Positions 7,971 to 15,828 of a DNA stretch of 32,331 nt are shown here, piece by piece. Under the pieces are notes generated by a model, which was not told the origin of the DNA, ran no database searches, and saw only the letters and a program-made list of their open reading frames with translations. This DNA comes from Candidatus Obscuribacterales bacterium (GTDB lineage: Bacteria > Cyanobacteriota > Vampirovibrionia > Obscuribacterales > Obscuribacteraceae), in contig JAIERK010000140.1 of the NCBI GenBank assembly GCA_019746975.1, positions 1 to 32,331 on the forward strand. The letters run 5' to 3'. A program made the translations under genes and the position numbers. How positions within the stretch are numbered: position 1 is the first letter of the stretch; every line of letters begins with the position of its first letter.

Positions 7971-8639
7971 GTGAAAGCTGAGGAATTTACGCTACTGAAG
8001 GACGATGTCCTGGCCATGGGTCGCTCAGTCGAGAAGACCATCCAGGAACTGACTCGAATGCTCAAGAAAGATCCCTCGGCCAGCCTCGCTCGAGTAGAAG
8101 AGGAGGAAGAGACCATCAATCTTCACTGCCAGGAAATCGAGGAAAAATGTCTCGAACTGTTGATCGAGAAAGATCCGATGAGTGAAAAAACAATTCGCAG
8201 TCTAGTCAGTATCATCTTGATCGCCACAAAATTGGAACGAATGGCCGACCACGCCATGCGAGTGGCGAAGGTAGCCGATTGGGCAAGAGAAGAGGAAATA
8301 GATGTACCGGAAGAACTGATTGAAATGTCCCAGGCCGTTCAAAGAATGGTGCAAGAGGTCCTCCTCGTCTTTCTTACAGACGCGCCAGACAAGGCGATTC
8401 TAGTCATTCAAAGAGATAATGGCGTCGACTATCTGCACGATGTTCTCTCCAAGCGGCTGCTGGCTAATCTTGGCGAGCAAGATCAGGCTCATGCTCAGAT
8501 GCGAGCACAATTCCTATTCTGCACCAGATTTCTGGAGCGCATGGGCGATGCCTGCACTTCAATCGCCAAGCGAGTCTATTTCATCGCGACCGGTACGCGG
8601 CTCAAGCCGGCCGCGTCAAAAGTCGGAGATCTGTCATAA
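7971..8639 (+). CDS. phoU: PhoU phosphate-signalling regulator
   Basis: PhoU couples the state of the phosphate transporter to the PhoR kinase and keeps the Pho regulon off when phosphate is plentiful. The 222-residue protein consists of two three-helix repeats, each with the family's metal-site motif: LERMADHAMRVAK (88-100) and LERMGDACTSIAK (188-200), followed by the characteristic VYFIATGT. I chose the GTG at 7971, which has GAGGG 6 nt upstream. An in-frame ATG at 7944 would add nine residues but lies 5 nt after the regulator stop and lacks a ribosome site. No pstSCAB or other phosphate transporter gene is present in the window. Confidence 0.93.
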   Translation: MKAEEFTLLKDDVLAMGRSVEKTIQELTRMLKKDPSASLARVEEEEETINLHCQEIEEKCLELLIEKDPMSEKTIRSLVSIILIATKLERMADHAMRVAKVADWAREEEIDVPEELIEMSQAVQRMVQEVLLVFLTDAPDKAILVIQRDNGVDYLHDVLSKRLLANLGEQDQAHAQMRAQFLFCTRFLERMGDACTSIAKRVYFIATGTRLKPAASKVGDLS

Positions 8640-8678
8640 CTGATACTAGATATGGTGAACGCATAGACAAGGAGAAAG

Positions 8679-9725
8679 GTGGTGCCGGTCCTAGTTCTGG
8701 CAGGCGATGAAGATTTCGAGCTTTACCGCAAGCTGGCTAAACTGAAAGAGTCCCTCCTCGATCCACAATGGGCATCGTTTAATTTCACGCGATTTGAAAA
8801 GCCGACAATCGTAGATGTTCTAGACAACGCCCTGGCGATGCCATTCGGCCCCGGCAACAAGGTTGTTGTATTCGACAACTGCGACTTTTTCACCCGCAAA
8901 TCGGCAGGCAAGAAGGAGAAGGCTGATTCCGGCAGTCTAAGCGCGAAGCAGCTGGAAAATCTCGAAGAATCGGTCGGCTCGGTCGGTCCAAACACCTATC
9001 TTATTTTCGCCTGTCCATTCAATTTCGATGCCAATCTCAAACTTTCCAAGGCCGTGTCGAAACACGCTCAGCTGGAAGAGTTTCCGAAGACGAAGTACTA
9101 CGTGGGCTCCAACAATCCCAAGCTCGAGACCTGGGTCAGGAAAGAAGCGAAGGCCAGGGGTGCCACTATAGACGATACCGCTATAGCCTACTTGTTGGAT
9201 GGAACGGAGGCCAATCTTCGCCAGATTTATCAGGAAATAGAGAAGGCCGCCACCTTTATCCTGCCGAAGACTCACATAACCTATGAAGTGGTCGAAGAGC
9301 TGAGCCCTCATCATTCGCATGTTTTTACCCTGCTCGATCACTGGTTGGAAGGTCGCGCCGACCAGGCTCTCGACAGCTCGAGGGAGCTGTTGTCGCGTCA
9401 ACCGGCGCTGAAGGTGATTGCCACGTTGCAAACATTTCTATCTCGATGGATAGAGATGAAGGTGATATGCGAGGAAGCCAATGCAAAACTGCCTTGGGGA
9501 CCCGGGCTGAAGCGAAAAGAGTTGCCCTTTCCTGAGCAAGTGCGCAAAGTGTCGGACAAGCTGAAGGTGAAGCCTTTTCTGATAGAGAAGGATATGAAAC
9601 GACTGCGCACGCACTCGGCGGAATATCTGATCATGAAGCGCAAACAATTGACTAGTTTTGAATTTCTCGTAAAAAGCGGAAGGTTGAACGAGAAAAATGC
9701 TTTGGAGCTTTTTCTCGCCGGTTAA
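8679..9725 (+). CDS. holA: DNA polymerase III delta subunit
   Basis: The delta subunit is the part of the clamp loader that opens the beta sliding clamp. The 348-residue length matches the family (343 in E. coli). Recognisable parts are the N-terminal LVLAGDEDFELYRKLAKLKE, the KVVVFDNCDFF strand, the domain III entry LLDGTEANLRQIYQEIEKAA with the following 'HSHVFTLLDHWLEGR', and the C-terminal helical collar ending in a 'LNEKNALELFLAG' helix. A polar Lys/Ser insertion lies around residue 75-90. Two consecutive GTG codons (8679 and 8682) follow AAGGAG; the second has the more usual spacing, so the true start may be 8682. It follows phoU by 39 nt and may share its transcript. Confidence 0.87.
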   Translation: MVPVLVLAGDEDFELYRKLAKLKESLLDPQWASFNFTRFEKPTIVDVLDNALAMPFGPGNKVVVFDNCDFFTRKSAGKKEKADSGSLSAKQLENLEESVGSVGPNTYLIFACPFNFDANLKLSKAVSKHAQLEEFPKTKYYVGSNNPKLETWVRKEAKARGATIDDTAIAYLLDGTEANLRQIYQEIEKAATFILPKTHITYEVVEELSPHHSHVFTLLDHWLEGRADQALDSSRELLSRQPALKVIATLQTFLSRWIEMKVICEEANAKLPWGPGLKRKELPFPEQVRKVSDKLKVKPFLIEKDMKRLRTHSAEYLIMKRKQLTSFEFLVKSGRLNEKNALELFLAG

Positions 9726-9739
9726 CTGAAGGGGACACC

Positions 9740-10456
9740 ATGCCTGATACCAGATACGTGCTCGACGACATGACTATAAAGGACACCTGGCGGATTTTCC
9801 GCATGATGGCCGAGTTGGTCGAAGGGTTTGAAGAACTGTCCAAAATCGGTCCGGCCGTTTCCATATTCGGAAGCGCCCGCTGCAAACCGTCTGACCCTGA
9901 ATATCTCCTCGCGGAGACCATCGCTCGCAAACTCGCGGAACGAGGATTTGCCGTGATCACAGGCGGTGGTCCTGGAGTGATGGAGGGCGGCAACAAAGGT
10001 GCCATTGCTGCCGGTGGCACGTCGGTTGGTCTCAACATACATCTACCGAGAGAGCAGGCGCCCAACCCGTACCAAACCGTCGCCGTCGATTTCCGTTATT
10101 TCTTCGTGCGCAAACTTATGTTCGTCAAGTATGCCGTGGCTTTCATCATTCTGCCGGGCGGATACGGCAGCCTGGATGAGCTTTTCGAAGCGCTCACCCT
10201 GATACAGACTCAAAGAATCAAACGGTTTCCACTCTTCCTCGTCGATTCTTCATTCTGGAATCCGATGCTCGAGTGGCTCAAGACCAGCCCGATCAAACGC
10301 GGTTTTCTCACCGAAGAAGAATTGGGTCTGATCACGGTGGTAGACGATCCAGACGAACTTGTCGAACAGATAGTCTGGTGCGAAGAGGAAAAATGCTACC
10401 TCACTCCGGATGGTCTCATGTCACATCCGTCGCGTCGGCAGCAACCGAGAGACTGA
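9740..10456 (+). CDS. LOG-family nucleotide 5'-monophosphate phosphoribohydrolase
   Basis: The 238-residue protein is a LOG (lysine decarboxylase-like, TIGR00730) family member. Such enzymes hydrolyse the N-glycosidic bond of nucleoside monophosphates, including cytokinin ribotides; many bacterial members have unknown targets. The Rossmann-like core shows SIFGSARC near 41, the family motif GGGPGVMEGGNKGA (75-88) and PGGYGSLDE (139-147), a Ser variant of the PGGxGTxxE motif. Arg124 and Lys125 in the 'FFVRKLMFVKY' helix match the conserved active-site helix. The ATG is preceded by AAGGGG, 14 nt after holA. The stop lies 4 nt before rtcA, so the two are probably co-transcribed. The old annotation 'lysine decarboxylase' should not be used. 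Confidence 0.92.
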   Translation: MPDTRYVLDDMTIKDTWRIFRMMAELVEGFEELSKIGPAVSIFGSARCKPSDPEYLLAETIARKLAERGFAVITGGGPGVMEGGNKGAIAAGGTSVGLNIHLPREQAPNPYQTVAVDFRYFFVRKLMFVKYAVAFIILPGGYGSLDELFEALTLIQTQRIKRFPLFLVDSSFWNPMLEWLKTSPIKRGFLTEEELGLITVVDDPDELVEQIVWCEEEKCYLTPDGLMSHPSRRQQPRD

Positions 10457-10460
10457 CTCC

Positions 10461-11480
10461 ATGATCCAGATAGATGGTAGCATCGGGGAAGGCGGCGGTC
10501 AGATCGTTCGCTCATCGCTTTCGCTCTCGATCATCACCGGAAAACCGTTCATGATTGAACGGGTCCGCGCCAATCGCCAAAAGCCCGGTCTTCTCAACCA
10601 ACATCTGACCGCCCTGAAAGCAGCGAAGGCGATTTCAGACGCTGAAGTCGATGGCGCGACAATGGGCTCGTCGTTATTCAGTTTTTCGCCTAAATCCGTC
10701 ATACCAGGAGAATATCGCTTTTCGATTGGCACCGCTGGTAGCACTACATTGGTTTTTCAAACTGTACTGCCACCCTTGATGATCGCGGACCAGCCAAGTG
10801 TCATACACCTGGAGGGCGGTACCCACAACCCGATGGCACCGCCTTACGAATTCCTCACCGACACATTTCTCCCGCTCCTGGAGCGCATGGGAATACGAGT
10901 CGAGGGCAATCTAAATACTTACGGTTTTTATCCTAGAGGCGGAGGAAAGCTGAATTTCAAAATCGAACCCAACCCTGAGCCTCGTGCTCTTCACCTCAAT
11001 GAGAAAGGAGTCATATCAGCGGTCGAAGCAAAGGCCGTGGTGGTCAATCTCCCAGACTCAATTGCACAACGGGAGCTCCACGCGGTCAAGTCGGTCTTAG
11101 GACGTCTTGATAAGCGCGAAGTTTGCGAAGTGAAAGAGGGGATCTCGCCTGGCAACTTCGTCATCGTGCAGGTAAGAGCGCAGGAGCTGGTAGAGACCTT
11201 CACCGCGCTCGGAGAGCGTGGCAAGAAGGCTGAGGAGGTTGCCGAGGAAGCCGCTAAAGAAGCCCGAGAGTATCTGGAGCATAGCGCCCCTGTCGGCGAG
11301 CATTTAGCCGATCAGCTTTTGCTCCCGATGGCTTTAGCCGGTGAGGGCTCGTTTATAACCGCCACCATTTCCAGCCACACCACAACTAATATAGAAGTGA
11401 TTCAAAAATTCCTAGAAGTCGACATTACAACGACCAGACTCGACTCAGGTCTGTGGAAGGTCTCTGTGCAGAAGGTTTGA
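10461..11480 (+). CDS. rtcA: RNA 3'-terminal phosphate cyclase
   Basis: RtcA uses ATP to convert an RNA 3'-phosphate to a 2',3'-cyclic phosphate through a covalent adenylyl-His intermediate; it can also adenylylate 5'-phosphates. The 339-residue length matches E. coli RtcA (338). The N-terminal IDGSIGEGGGQIVRSSLSLS is the family hallmark; RANRQKPGLLNQHLTA, the 'GTAGSTTLVFQT' loop and FYPRGGG follow. The catalytic His is most likely H306 in SSHTTTNIEVIQKFL, equivalent to E. coli His309. The ATG at 10461 is chosen over upstream in-frame codons because the conserved region begins exactly there. No RtcB ligase or RtcR regulator gene is nearby, so it is not a classical rtcBA repair operon. Confidence 0.95.
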   Translation: MIQIDGSIGEGGGQIVRSSLSLSIITGKPFMIERVRANRQKPGLLNQHLTALKAAKAISDAEVDGATMGSSLFSFSPKSVIPGEYRFSIGTAGSTTLVFQTVLPPLMIADQPSVIHLEGGTHNPMAPPYEFLTDTFLPLLERMGIRVEGNLNTYGFYPRGGGKLNFKIEPNPEPRALHLNEKGVISAVEAKAVVVNLPDSIAQRELHAVKSVLGRLDKREVCEVKEGISPGNFVIVQVRAQELVETFTALGERGKKAEEVAEEAAKEAREYLEHSAPVGEHLADQLLLPMALAGEGSFITATISSHTTTNIEVIQKFLEVDITTTRLDSGLWKVSVQKV

Positions 11481-11513
11481 TCGCATGCGCTGTCGGGATA
11501 ATCAGCGGGTGAA

Positions 11514-11536
11514 CTTCCGATCATAATCGCCGGAAG
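11514..11536 (+). terminator. Weak hairpin after rtcA
   Basis: CTTCCG (11514-11519) and CGGAAG (11531-11536) can pair across an 11-nt loop about 35 nt past the rtcA stop. No U-run follows, so this is only a tentative end for the 6460-11480 gene series. Confidence 0.2.
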
Positions 11537-11609
11537 AAACATTATAAACCGCTCAATAACACAACTCTCTACAAGTTCGTTACATAGGAATTAAGGAATC
11601 TGGTAAAAA

Positions 11610-11640
11610 TTGCCAGTTGTTTGATCTTTATCCATACAAT
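11610..11640 (+). promoter_or_regulatory. Possible etfBA promoter
   Basis: TTGCCA (11610-11615) and TACAAT (11635-11640) lie 40 nt upstream of the etfB start. The 19-nt spacing is longer than optimal. The roughly 200-nt gap after rtcA suggests that etfBA has its own promoter. Confidence 0.35.
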
Positions 11641-11679
11641 GTCTGGTCTTGGGTGTCAGAACGCCGGAGGATAGAGGCT

Positions 11680-12462
11680 TTGAAGATCGCAGTGTGTGTG
11701 AAATCTGTGCCGGACACAGAAACGAAAATCGCTATAGCGCCGGACAAAAAAAATATCGATTTGAATGGAGTTCGCTTCATCACCAGTCCATTCGATGAGT
11801 TCGCCATCGAAGAGGCTCTCAAATTGAAAGAGAAGAATGGCGGCGATACCACGGCTATTTCTGTGGGAGGCAAAGAAGTCACCGATGTGCTGAGAGACAG
11901 TCTGGCACGTGGAATAGACAGCGCCATCCACGTCGACGATCCGGATCTGACCTGGCTCGATCCGCTCAGCACCGCTAAAGTGCTCGCGGCTGCCATCAAA
12001 GATGGTGGCTATGATGTCATCCTTTGCGGTCAGCAAGGCGTCGGCGGCGACAACTCGCAAGTCCCGACCATCCTGGCTGAGCTGCTCGACGTACCGCAAG
12101 TGACGCTCGTGGTCAAACTGGAAATCGACGGCGACAAGTTCAAAGCAGAACGTGAAATCGAAGGCGCCCACGAATTCGTAGAAGGCACGCTGCCGGTTGT
12201 GCTCAGCGCACAAAAAGGGTTGAACGAGCCGAGATATCCTTCAATCAAGGGTGTCATGGCTGCCCGCCGCAAAGAGATCGTAGTTAAGAACGCCGAATCG
12301 CTTGGAATCAAGGGTCAGGTCGGTGGAGACAATCGAAAAGTACTCGTCAAAGAGATGAAGCTCCCGCCAGACAGAGAGCAAGGACGCCGCCTCGAAGGCG
12401 ATGTCGACACCCAGGTCAAGACCCTGGTCGAGCTGCTCAGAAAGGAAGCTCACGTCATCTAG
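11680..12462 (+). CDS. etfB: Electron transfer flavoprotein beta subunit
   Basis: EtfB pairs with EtfA to form the soluble FAD/AMP flavoprotein that takes electrons from acyl-CoA dehydrogenases and passes them to the quinone pool or other acceptors. The 260-residue protein opens with KIAVCVKSVPDTETKI and carries the SPFDEFAIEEALKLKE segment. The nucleotide-binding stretch CGQQGVGGDNSQVP is followed by the family signature LNEPRYPSIKGVMAARRK, the loop that recognises dehydrogenase partners. I start it at TTG 11680, which has GGAGG about 9 nt upstream and begins at the conserved first strand; an in-frame TTG at 11617 would add 21 unconserved residues. etfA follows 46 nt downstream. Confidence 0.95.
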   Translation: MKIAVCVKSVPDTETKIAIAPDKKNIDLNGVRFITSPFDEFAIEEALKLKEKNGGDTTAISVGGKEVTDVLRDSLARGIDSAIHVDDPDLTWLDPLSTAKVLAAAIKDGGYDVILCGQQGVGGDNSQVPTILAELLDVPQVTLVVKLEIDGDKFKAEREIEGAHEFVEGTLPVVLSAQKGLNEPRYPSIKGVMAARRKEIVVKNAESLGIKGQVGGDNRKVLVKEMKLPPDREQGRRLEGDVDTQVKTLVELLRKEAHVI

Positions 12463-12508
12463 ACGGAGCGTGGTGTTTCTTCTTAGAGAGATTTTCAGGA
12501 GATAAAAG

Positions 12509-13495
12509 ATGAGTCAAGGAATTCTGGTTTTCATTGAACAGCGCGGCGGTCATATCCGCAAAGCCAGTCTGGAAGCGTTATCTGAAGCGCAAAAACATGT
12601 CGGACTTTCGGGCGGAACCGTCTCAGCAGTTATCGTCGGAGAGAATATCAAAGGACTGGCTGCTGAAGTATGCAAGTACAAGCCAAGCAAAGTCTATCTG
12701 GTCGATGGATCGGAATTCGGCGCCTACTCAGCCGAAGCCTATGCCGATGCACTCACCGCAGCAGTCAAGAAAGCTGACCCGAGCTATGTATTTGCAGCTC
12801 AGACAGCGATGGTGCGCGACTTTCTGCCAAGAGCAGCGGCCCGTTGCGATGCGCCCGTCATCTCAGACGTAATGAGTTTCGTCACCGACGGTGACAAACT
12901 CGGTCCGGTGAGACCGATGTATTCCGGTAAGTGCTTCGGAGAATACGAAATTAAGAGCTCGTTGGCTTTCATCACGCTGAGACCGAACGTGTTTTCTGTT
13001 GCGAGCGAAGACGAATCACATGCAGCAGAAATCGAAGAGCTTGCCGTCAAACCTGAAAAGGTAAGAGCGAAGGTTATGGAAACTCACAAAGCTGAAGGGC
13101 AGAAAGTTGAACTCAGCGAAGCATCCATCATTGTTAGTGGCGGACGCGGTATCAAAGGTCCGGAAAACTGGGCTGTGCTCGAGGACCTGTGTGACGTACT
13201 GGGAGCAGCTCTAGGAGCCTCGCGCGCCGTAGTCGACGCGGGCTGGATTGATCACCAACATCAGGTTGGACAAACAGGCAAGGTAGTAAGTCCTAACCTC
13301 TACATCGCTGTTGGAATTTCGGGCGCGATTCAGCACCTTGCCGGAATGTCTTCATCCAAGATAATTGTCGCAATCAACAAAGACCCGGAAGCACCGATCT
13401 TCAAACATGCGACGTATTGCGTAGTCGGCGATCTTTTCGAAGTAATTCCAAAGTTCACCGCTGAAGTGAAGAAGCTCAACAACAACGGCAACTAG
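12509..13495 (+). CDS. etfA: Electron transfer flavoprotein alpha subunit
   Basis: EtfA binds the redox-active FAD of the electron transfer flavoprotein. The 328-residue length is normal. The N-terminal half has the EtfA/B fold. The FAD domain shows SGGRGI (210-215), GASRAVVDAGW (236-246), QVGQTGKVVSPNLY (252-265), GAIQHLAGM (272-280) and INKDPEAPIF (289-298). These are the usual contacts for the flavin, and this is the ordinary, non-bifurcating-looking arrangement as far as can be judged by eye. The ATG is preceded by AGGAG. The acyl-CoA dehydrogenase at 27026 in the same window is a likely electron donor. No ETF:quinone oxidoreductase gene is visible here. Confidence 0.96.
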   Translation: MSQGILVFIEQRGGHIRKASLEALSEAQKHVGLSGGTVSAVIVGENIKGLAAEVCKYKPSKVYLVDGSEFGAYSAEAYADALTAAVKKADPSYVFAAQTAMVRDFLPRAAARCDAPVISDVMSFVTDGDKLGPVRPMYSGKCFGEYEIKSSLAFITLRPNVFSVASEDESHAAEIEELAVKPEKVRAKVMETHKAEGQKVELSEASIIVSGGRGIKGPENWAVLEDLCDVLGAALGASRAVVDAGWIDHQHQVGQTGKVVSPNLYIAVGISGAIQHLAGMSSSKIIVAINKDPEAPIFKHATYCVVGDLFEVIPKFTAEVKKLNNNGN

Positions 13496-13911
13496 GACTT
13501 CCTAAGGGCCTCATCAATTTCAACATTCAACTGCTCTATAGGTAGGTCCCTTAAGATCGGTAGTGTAGTGCATGGTCAGGTCGTTAAGGAGTTTGGCCCG
13601 GCTTGGTCTACCAACGTGCAATTCGCTCGGCCCAACCGTAGTAACAGTGCGCCATGTGGGCATGTTGTTCTTGCTGTGTAGCTTAGATCTTATTTCGGGC
13701 TGCCTGGTCGAATTCAACCACAACCAGCCGATTAGCGGTGCTGCGCCGACTATTTCTACTATTCGAAAGGTATTGAAACTCGAGCTCATCCGGTTTGAGC
13801 AATGAGCGCTCATCTGATGAAGTTGAAGCAGAGCTGATTCGCGGGTTCATTCTGGCAAGAAATCTTAGGCGATCCTCGTCTATATACCCGATTTCCGCTT
13901 GTTCGGTGAAA
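13496..13911. other. Gap between convergent etfA and ispG
   Basis: This 416-bp interval holds two overlapping opposite-strand frames: 97 codons on minus (13520-13813) and 77 codons on plus (13572-13805). Neither has a ribosome site or a recognisable family. The minus frame starts within the perfect 12-bp palindrome ATGAGCGCTCAT (13802-13813). The minus frame has slightly more ordinary composition and could be a small gene or a decayed one; I do not call it. Confidence 0.45.
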
Positions 13912-15147
13912 TCAACTATCCTTACAGGCGACTGCTGCGAACCTCTTCTCTACATAGCCTTCCACGAGATTCATAAAGTCCTGCGCCAGTGTCGCACCCT
14001 CGAGTGTCGTCACATGTTGGCCATCGACATACACGGGAGCTCTCGGCTCTTCGCCAGTGCCAGGCAACGAGATGCCGATATCGGCATGTTTGGACTCGCC
14101 GGGTCCATTTACGATGCAACCCATGACGGCAACTTTCAAATTTTCCACGCCTGGAAAACGCTCTACCCAGACACGGCGATTCCGCGCGAGATGCTCTTCT
14201 ATCTCCTGAGCCAGGCTCTGAAAGACTGTGCTCGTGGTGCGACCACATCCGGGGCAGGCGGTCACCTGCGGCACAAAAGATCGAATGCCGAGCGATTGCA
14301 AAATGCTCTGGCAAACTCTCACTTCTTCGCATCGATCGGCACCGGGGGCTGGTGTGAGGCTAACTCGAATGGTATCGCCGATACCATCGGCTAATAAAAT
14401 CGAAAGCGCAGCAGTCGAAAATGCAATCCCCTTCGTTCCCATACCGGCTTCCGTGAGACCGAGGTGGAGAGCGTACTGGCAGGCTGCCGCCAGCCTCCTG
14501 TATACGGTAATCAGGTCGGGCACTTCAGAAACTTTGGCACTGATTATGATGCGATCAGAAGACAAACCGTAGCTTTCCGCAATCTTCGCCGAATTGAGCG
14601 CGCTTTCGATAATCGCATCGATGAGCACCTCGTGCGCGTCTCGCGGTTGCTGAAGCCGGCCATTGTCATCCATCATGCGGGCAAGCAGCTCCTGGTCCAG
14701 GGAGCCCCAGTTGACGCCGATACGCACCGGCTTCTCGAATTTGATGGCAGCATCCACCATACTCTTGAAATTGAGATCGTGCTTCTCGCCTCTGCCGACG
14801 TTGCCCGGGTTGATCCTGTATTTAGCTAATGCTCGCGCACAATCCGGAAACTCGGTCAATAACAAATGGCCGTTGTAATGGAAGTCACCGACCAAAGGCA
14901 CATCGACGCCTCGAGAGTGAAGCAGGTCGACAATCTTAGGAACAGCCCGAGCAGCGTCTTTGGTGTTGACTGTGATGCGAACAATCTCAGAACCGGCCTC
15001 GAAAAGCTCTTGCACCTGTTGGGCAGTAAGAGCCGGATCTTCGGTTGGCGTATTGGTCATCGACTGCACCAATACTGGTGCCTCCCCTCCGATGAACTTA
15101 TCGCCTACTTTGACTTGATAGGATTTGCGCCGCTGGATTTTAAACAT
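13912..15147 (-). CDS. ispG: 4-hydroxy-3-methylbut-2-enyl diphosphate synthase (GcpE)
   Basis: IspG reduces methylerythritol cyclodiphosphate to hydroxymethylbutenyl diphosphate, the penultimate step of the MEP isoprenoid pathway, using a [4Fe-4S] cluster. The 411-residue form has the TIM barrel and C-terminal cluster domain without the extra insertion domain of plant enzymes. [21 protein letters not shown] and [12 protein letters not shown] mark the barrel. Cluster cysteines are C298 and C301 (ACPGCGRT) and C344 ([11 protein letters not shown]), and the fourth ligand would be the Glu just after NGPG. The ATG at 15147 is preferred; a TTG at 15150 directly precedes it and AAGAG lies upstream. 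The radC-like gene ends 33 nt upstream, so the pair is probably one transcript. Confidence 0.96.
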   Translation of the reverse strand: MFKIQRRKSYQVKVGDKFIGGEAPVLVQSMTNTPTEDPALTAQQVQELFEAGSEIVRITVNTKDAARAVPKIVDLLHSRGVDVPLVGDFHYNGHLLLTEFPDCARALAKYRINPGNVGRGEKHDLNFKSMVDAAIKFEKPVRIGVNWGSLDQELLARMMDDNGRLQQPRDAHEVLIDAIIESALNSAKIAESYGLSSDRIIISAKVSEVPDLITVYRRLAAACQYALHLGLTEAGMGTKGIAFSTAALSILLADGIGDTIRVSLTPAPGADRCEEVRVCQSILQSLGIRSFVPQVTACPGCGRTTSTVFQSLAQEIEEHLARNRRVWVERFPGVENLKVAVMGCIVNGPGESKHADIGISLPGTGEEPRAPVYVDGQHVTTLEGATLAQDFMNLVEGYVEKRFAAVACKDS

Positions 15148-15180
15148 CAATTTTTCTCTTAAACGATGGCTGAATTGACG

Positions 15181-15687
15181 TTAGTTTTTCTCGTCACACT
15201 CACCAGCCCAAATGTCCGGGTGCCGTTCTCTCAAACTATACCAGTCCGTAATCGATCGCGGACCGATTATCAAATGGTCGATTACATTTACCCCTACAAG
15301 GCGACCAGCCTCGACCAGCTGTCGTGTCGTGTCTATATCATCAATACTGGGCTGTATGAGCGATCCGGAGGGGTGGTTATGGCACACGAGTATGGCGTAA
15401 CTGTTGGCGATCAAGGCCGCTTTAAAAACTTCTCTGGGATGTACGAGACTCGAGCACAGTGTACCGTGCGAGACTTCGTGCAGTCCGAGCACTTCCTGTC
15501 TGGCGTTGAGATGTACAGCAATGAAATGTTCTTCACATGCCATGGAGAGGGGCTTAAGATAGCGTGCAGCGTCCATGGGTGTACGGATAGAAACGACTCG
15601 TTTTCGCGCCGATCCGTCGCGCACGAGACATAGTTTGAATTTTGGTAATTTGTACGTTAGCTTCTTGATCAAGGATGCTTCAGTCAT
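15181..15687 (-). CDS. Short RadC-like JAB/MPN+ domain protein
   Basis: The 168-residue protein is a RadC (DUF2466) homologue consisting essentially of the JAB/MPN+ metalloprotease-like domain. The metal motif is complete: Glu in QEVLGLHEVSHG (66-75) and HNHPSGSLIQPSIDD, with H103, H105, S107 and D116. The closing VIDHLIIG is typical. Usual chromosomal RadC proteins are about 220 residues with an N-terminal helix-hairpin-helix part; here that part is missing and replaced by about 35 residues. Short RadC forms are also common on mobile elements. A role in DNA repair is unproven for the family despite the name. The ATG has a strong AGGAGGG ribosome site. It is upstream of ispG. Confidence 0.9.
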   Translation of the reverse strand: MTEASLIKKLTYKLPKFKLCLVRDGSARKRVVSIRTPMDAARYLKPLSMACEEHFIAVHLNARQEVLGLHEVSHGTLCSSLVHPREVFKAALIANSYAILVCHNHPSGSLIQPSIDDIDTTRQLVEAGRLVGVNVIDHLIIGPRSITDWYSLRERHPDIWAGECDEKN

Positions 15688-15828
15688 ATCGTAACCCTCC
15701 TGGTAAGATACAAGTGCCGGATTTCGGTTTTCTATTTAGTTAAACGGATTTGGATGCCTTGAAGTTCAAAAACCAGAGGTCACCACTTGCCTGTATGTGT
15801 TATCCTGACCTGACTTATGAGGCACGGA

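Noticed and set aside
13520..13813. FRIVEIVGAAP at the start of a minus-strand frame, resembling dodecin
   Set aside because: Only the first few residues match; none of the three frames downstream continues with dodecin-like sequence.
13922..14332. 136-codon minus-strand frame inside ispG
   Set aside because: Shadow of ispG, whose conserved cluster cysteines and barrel motifs lie in the other frame.
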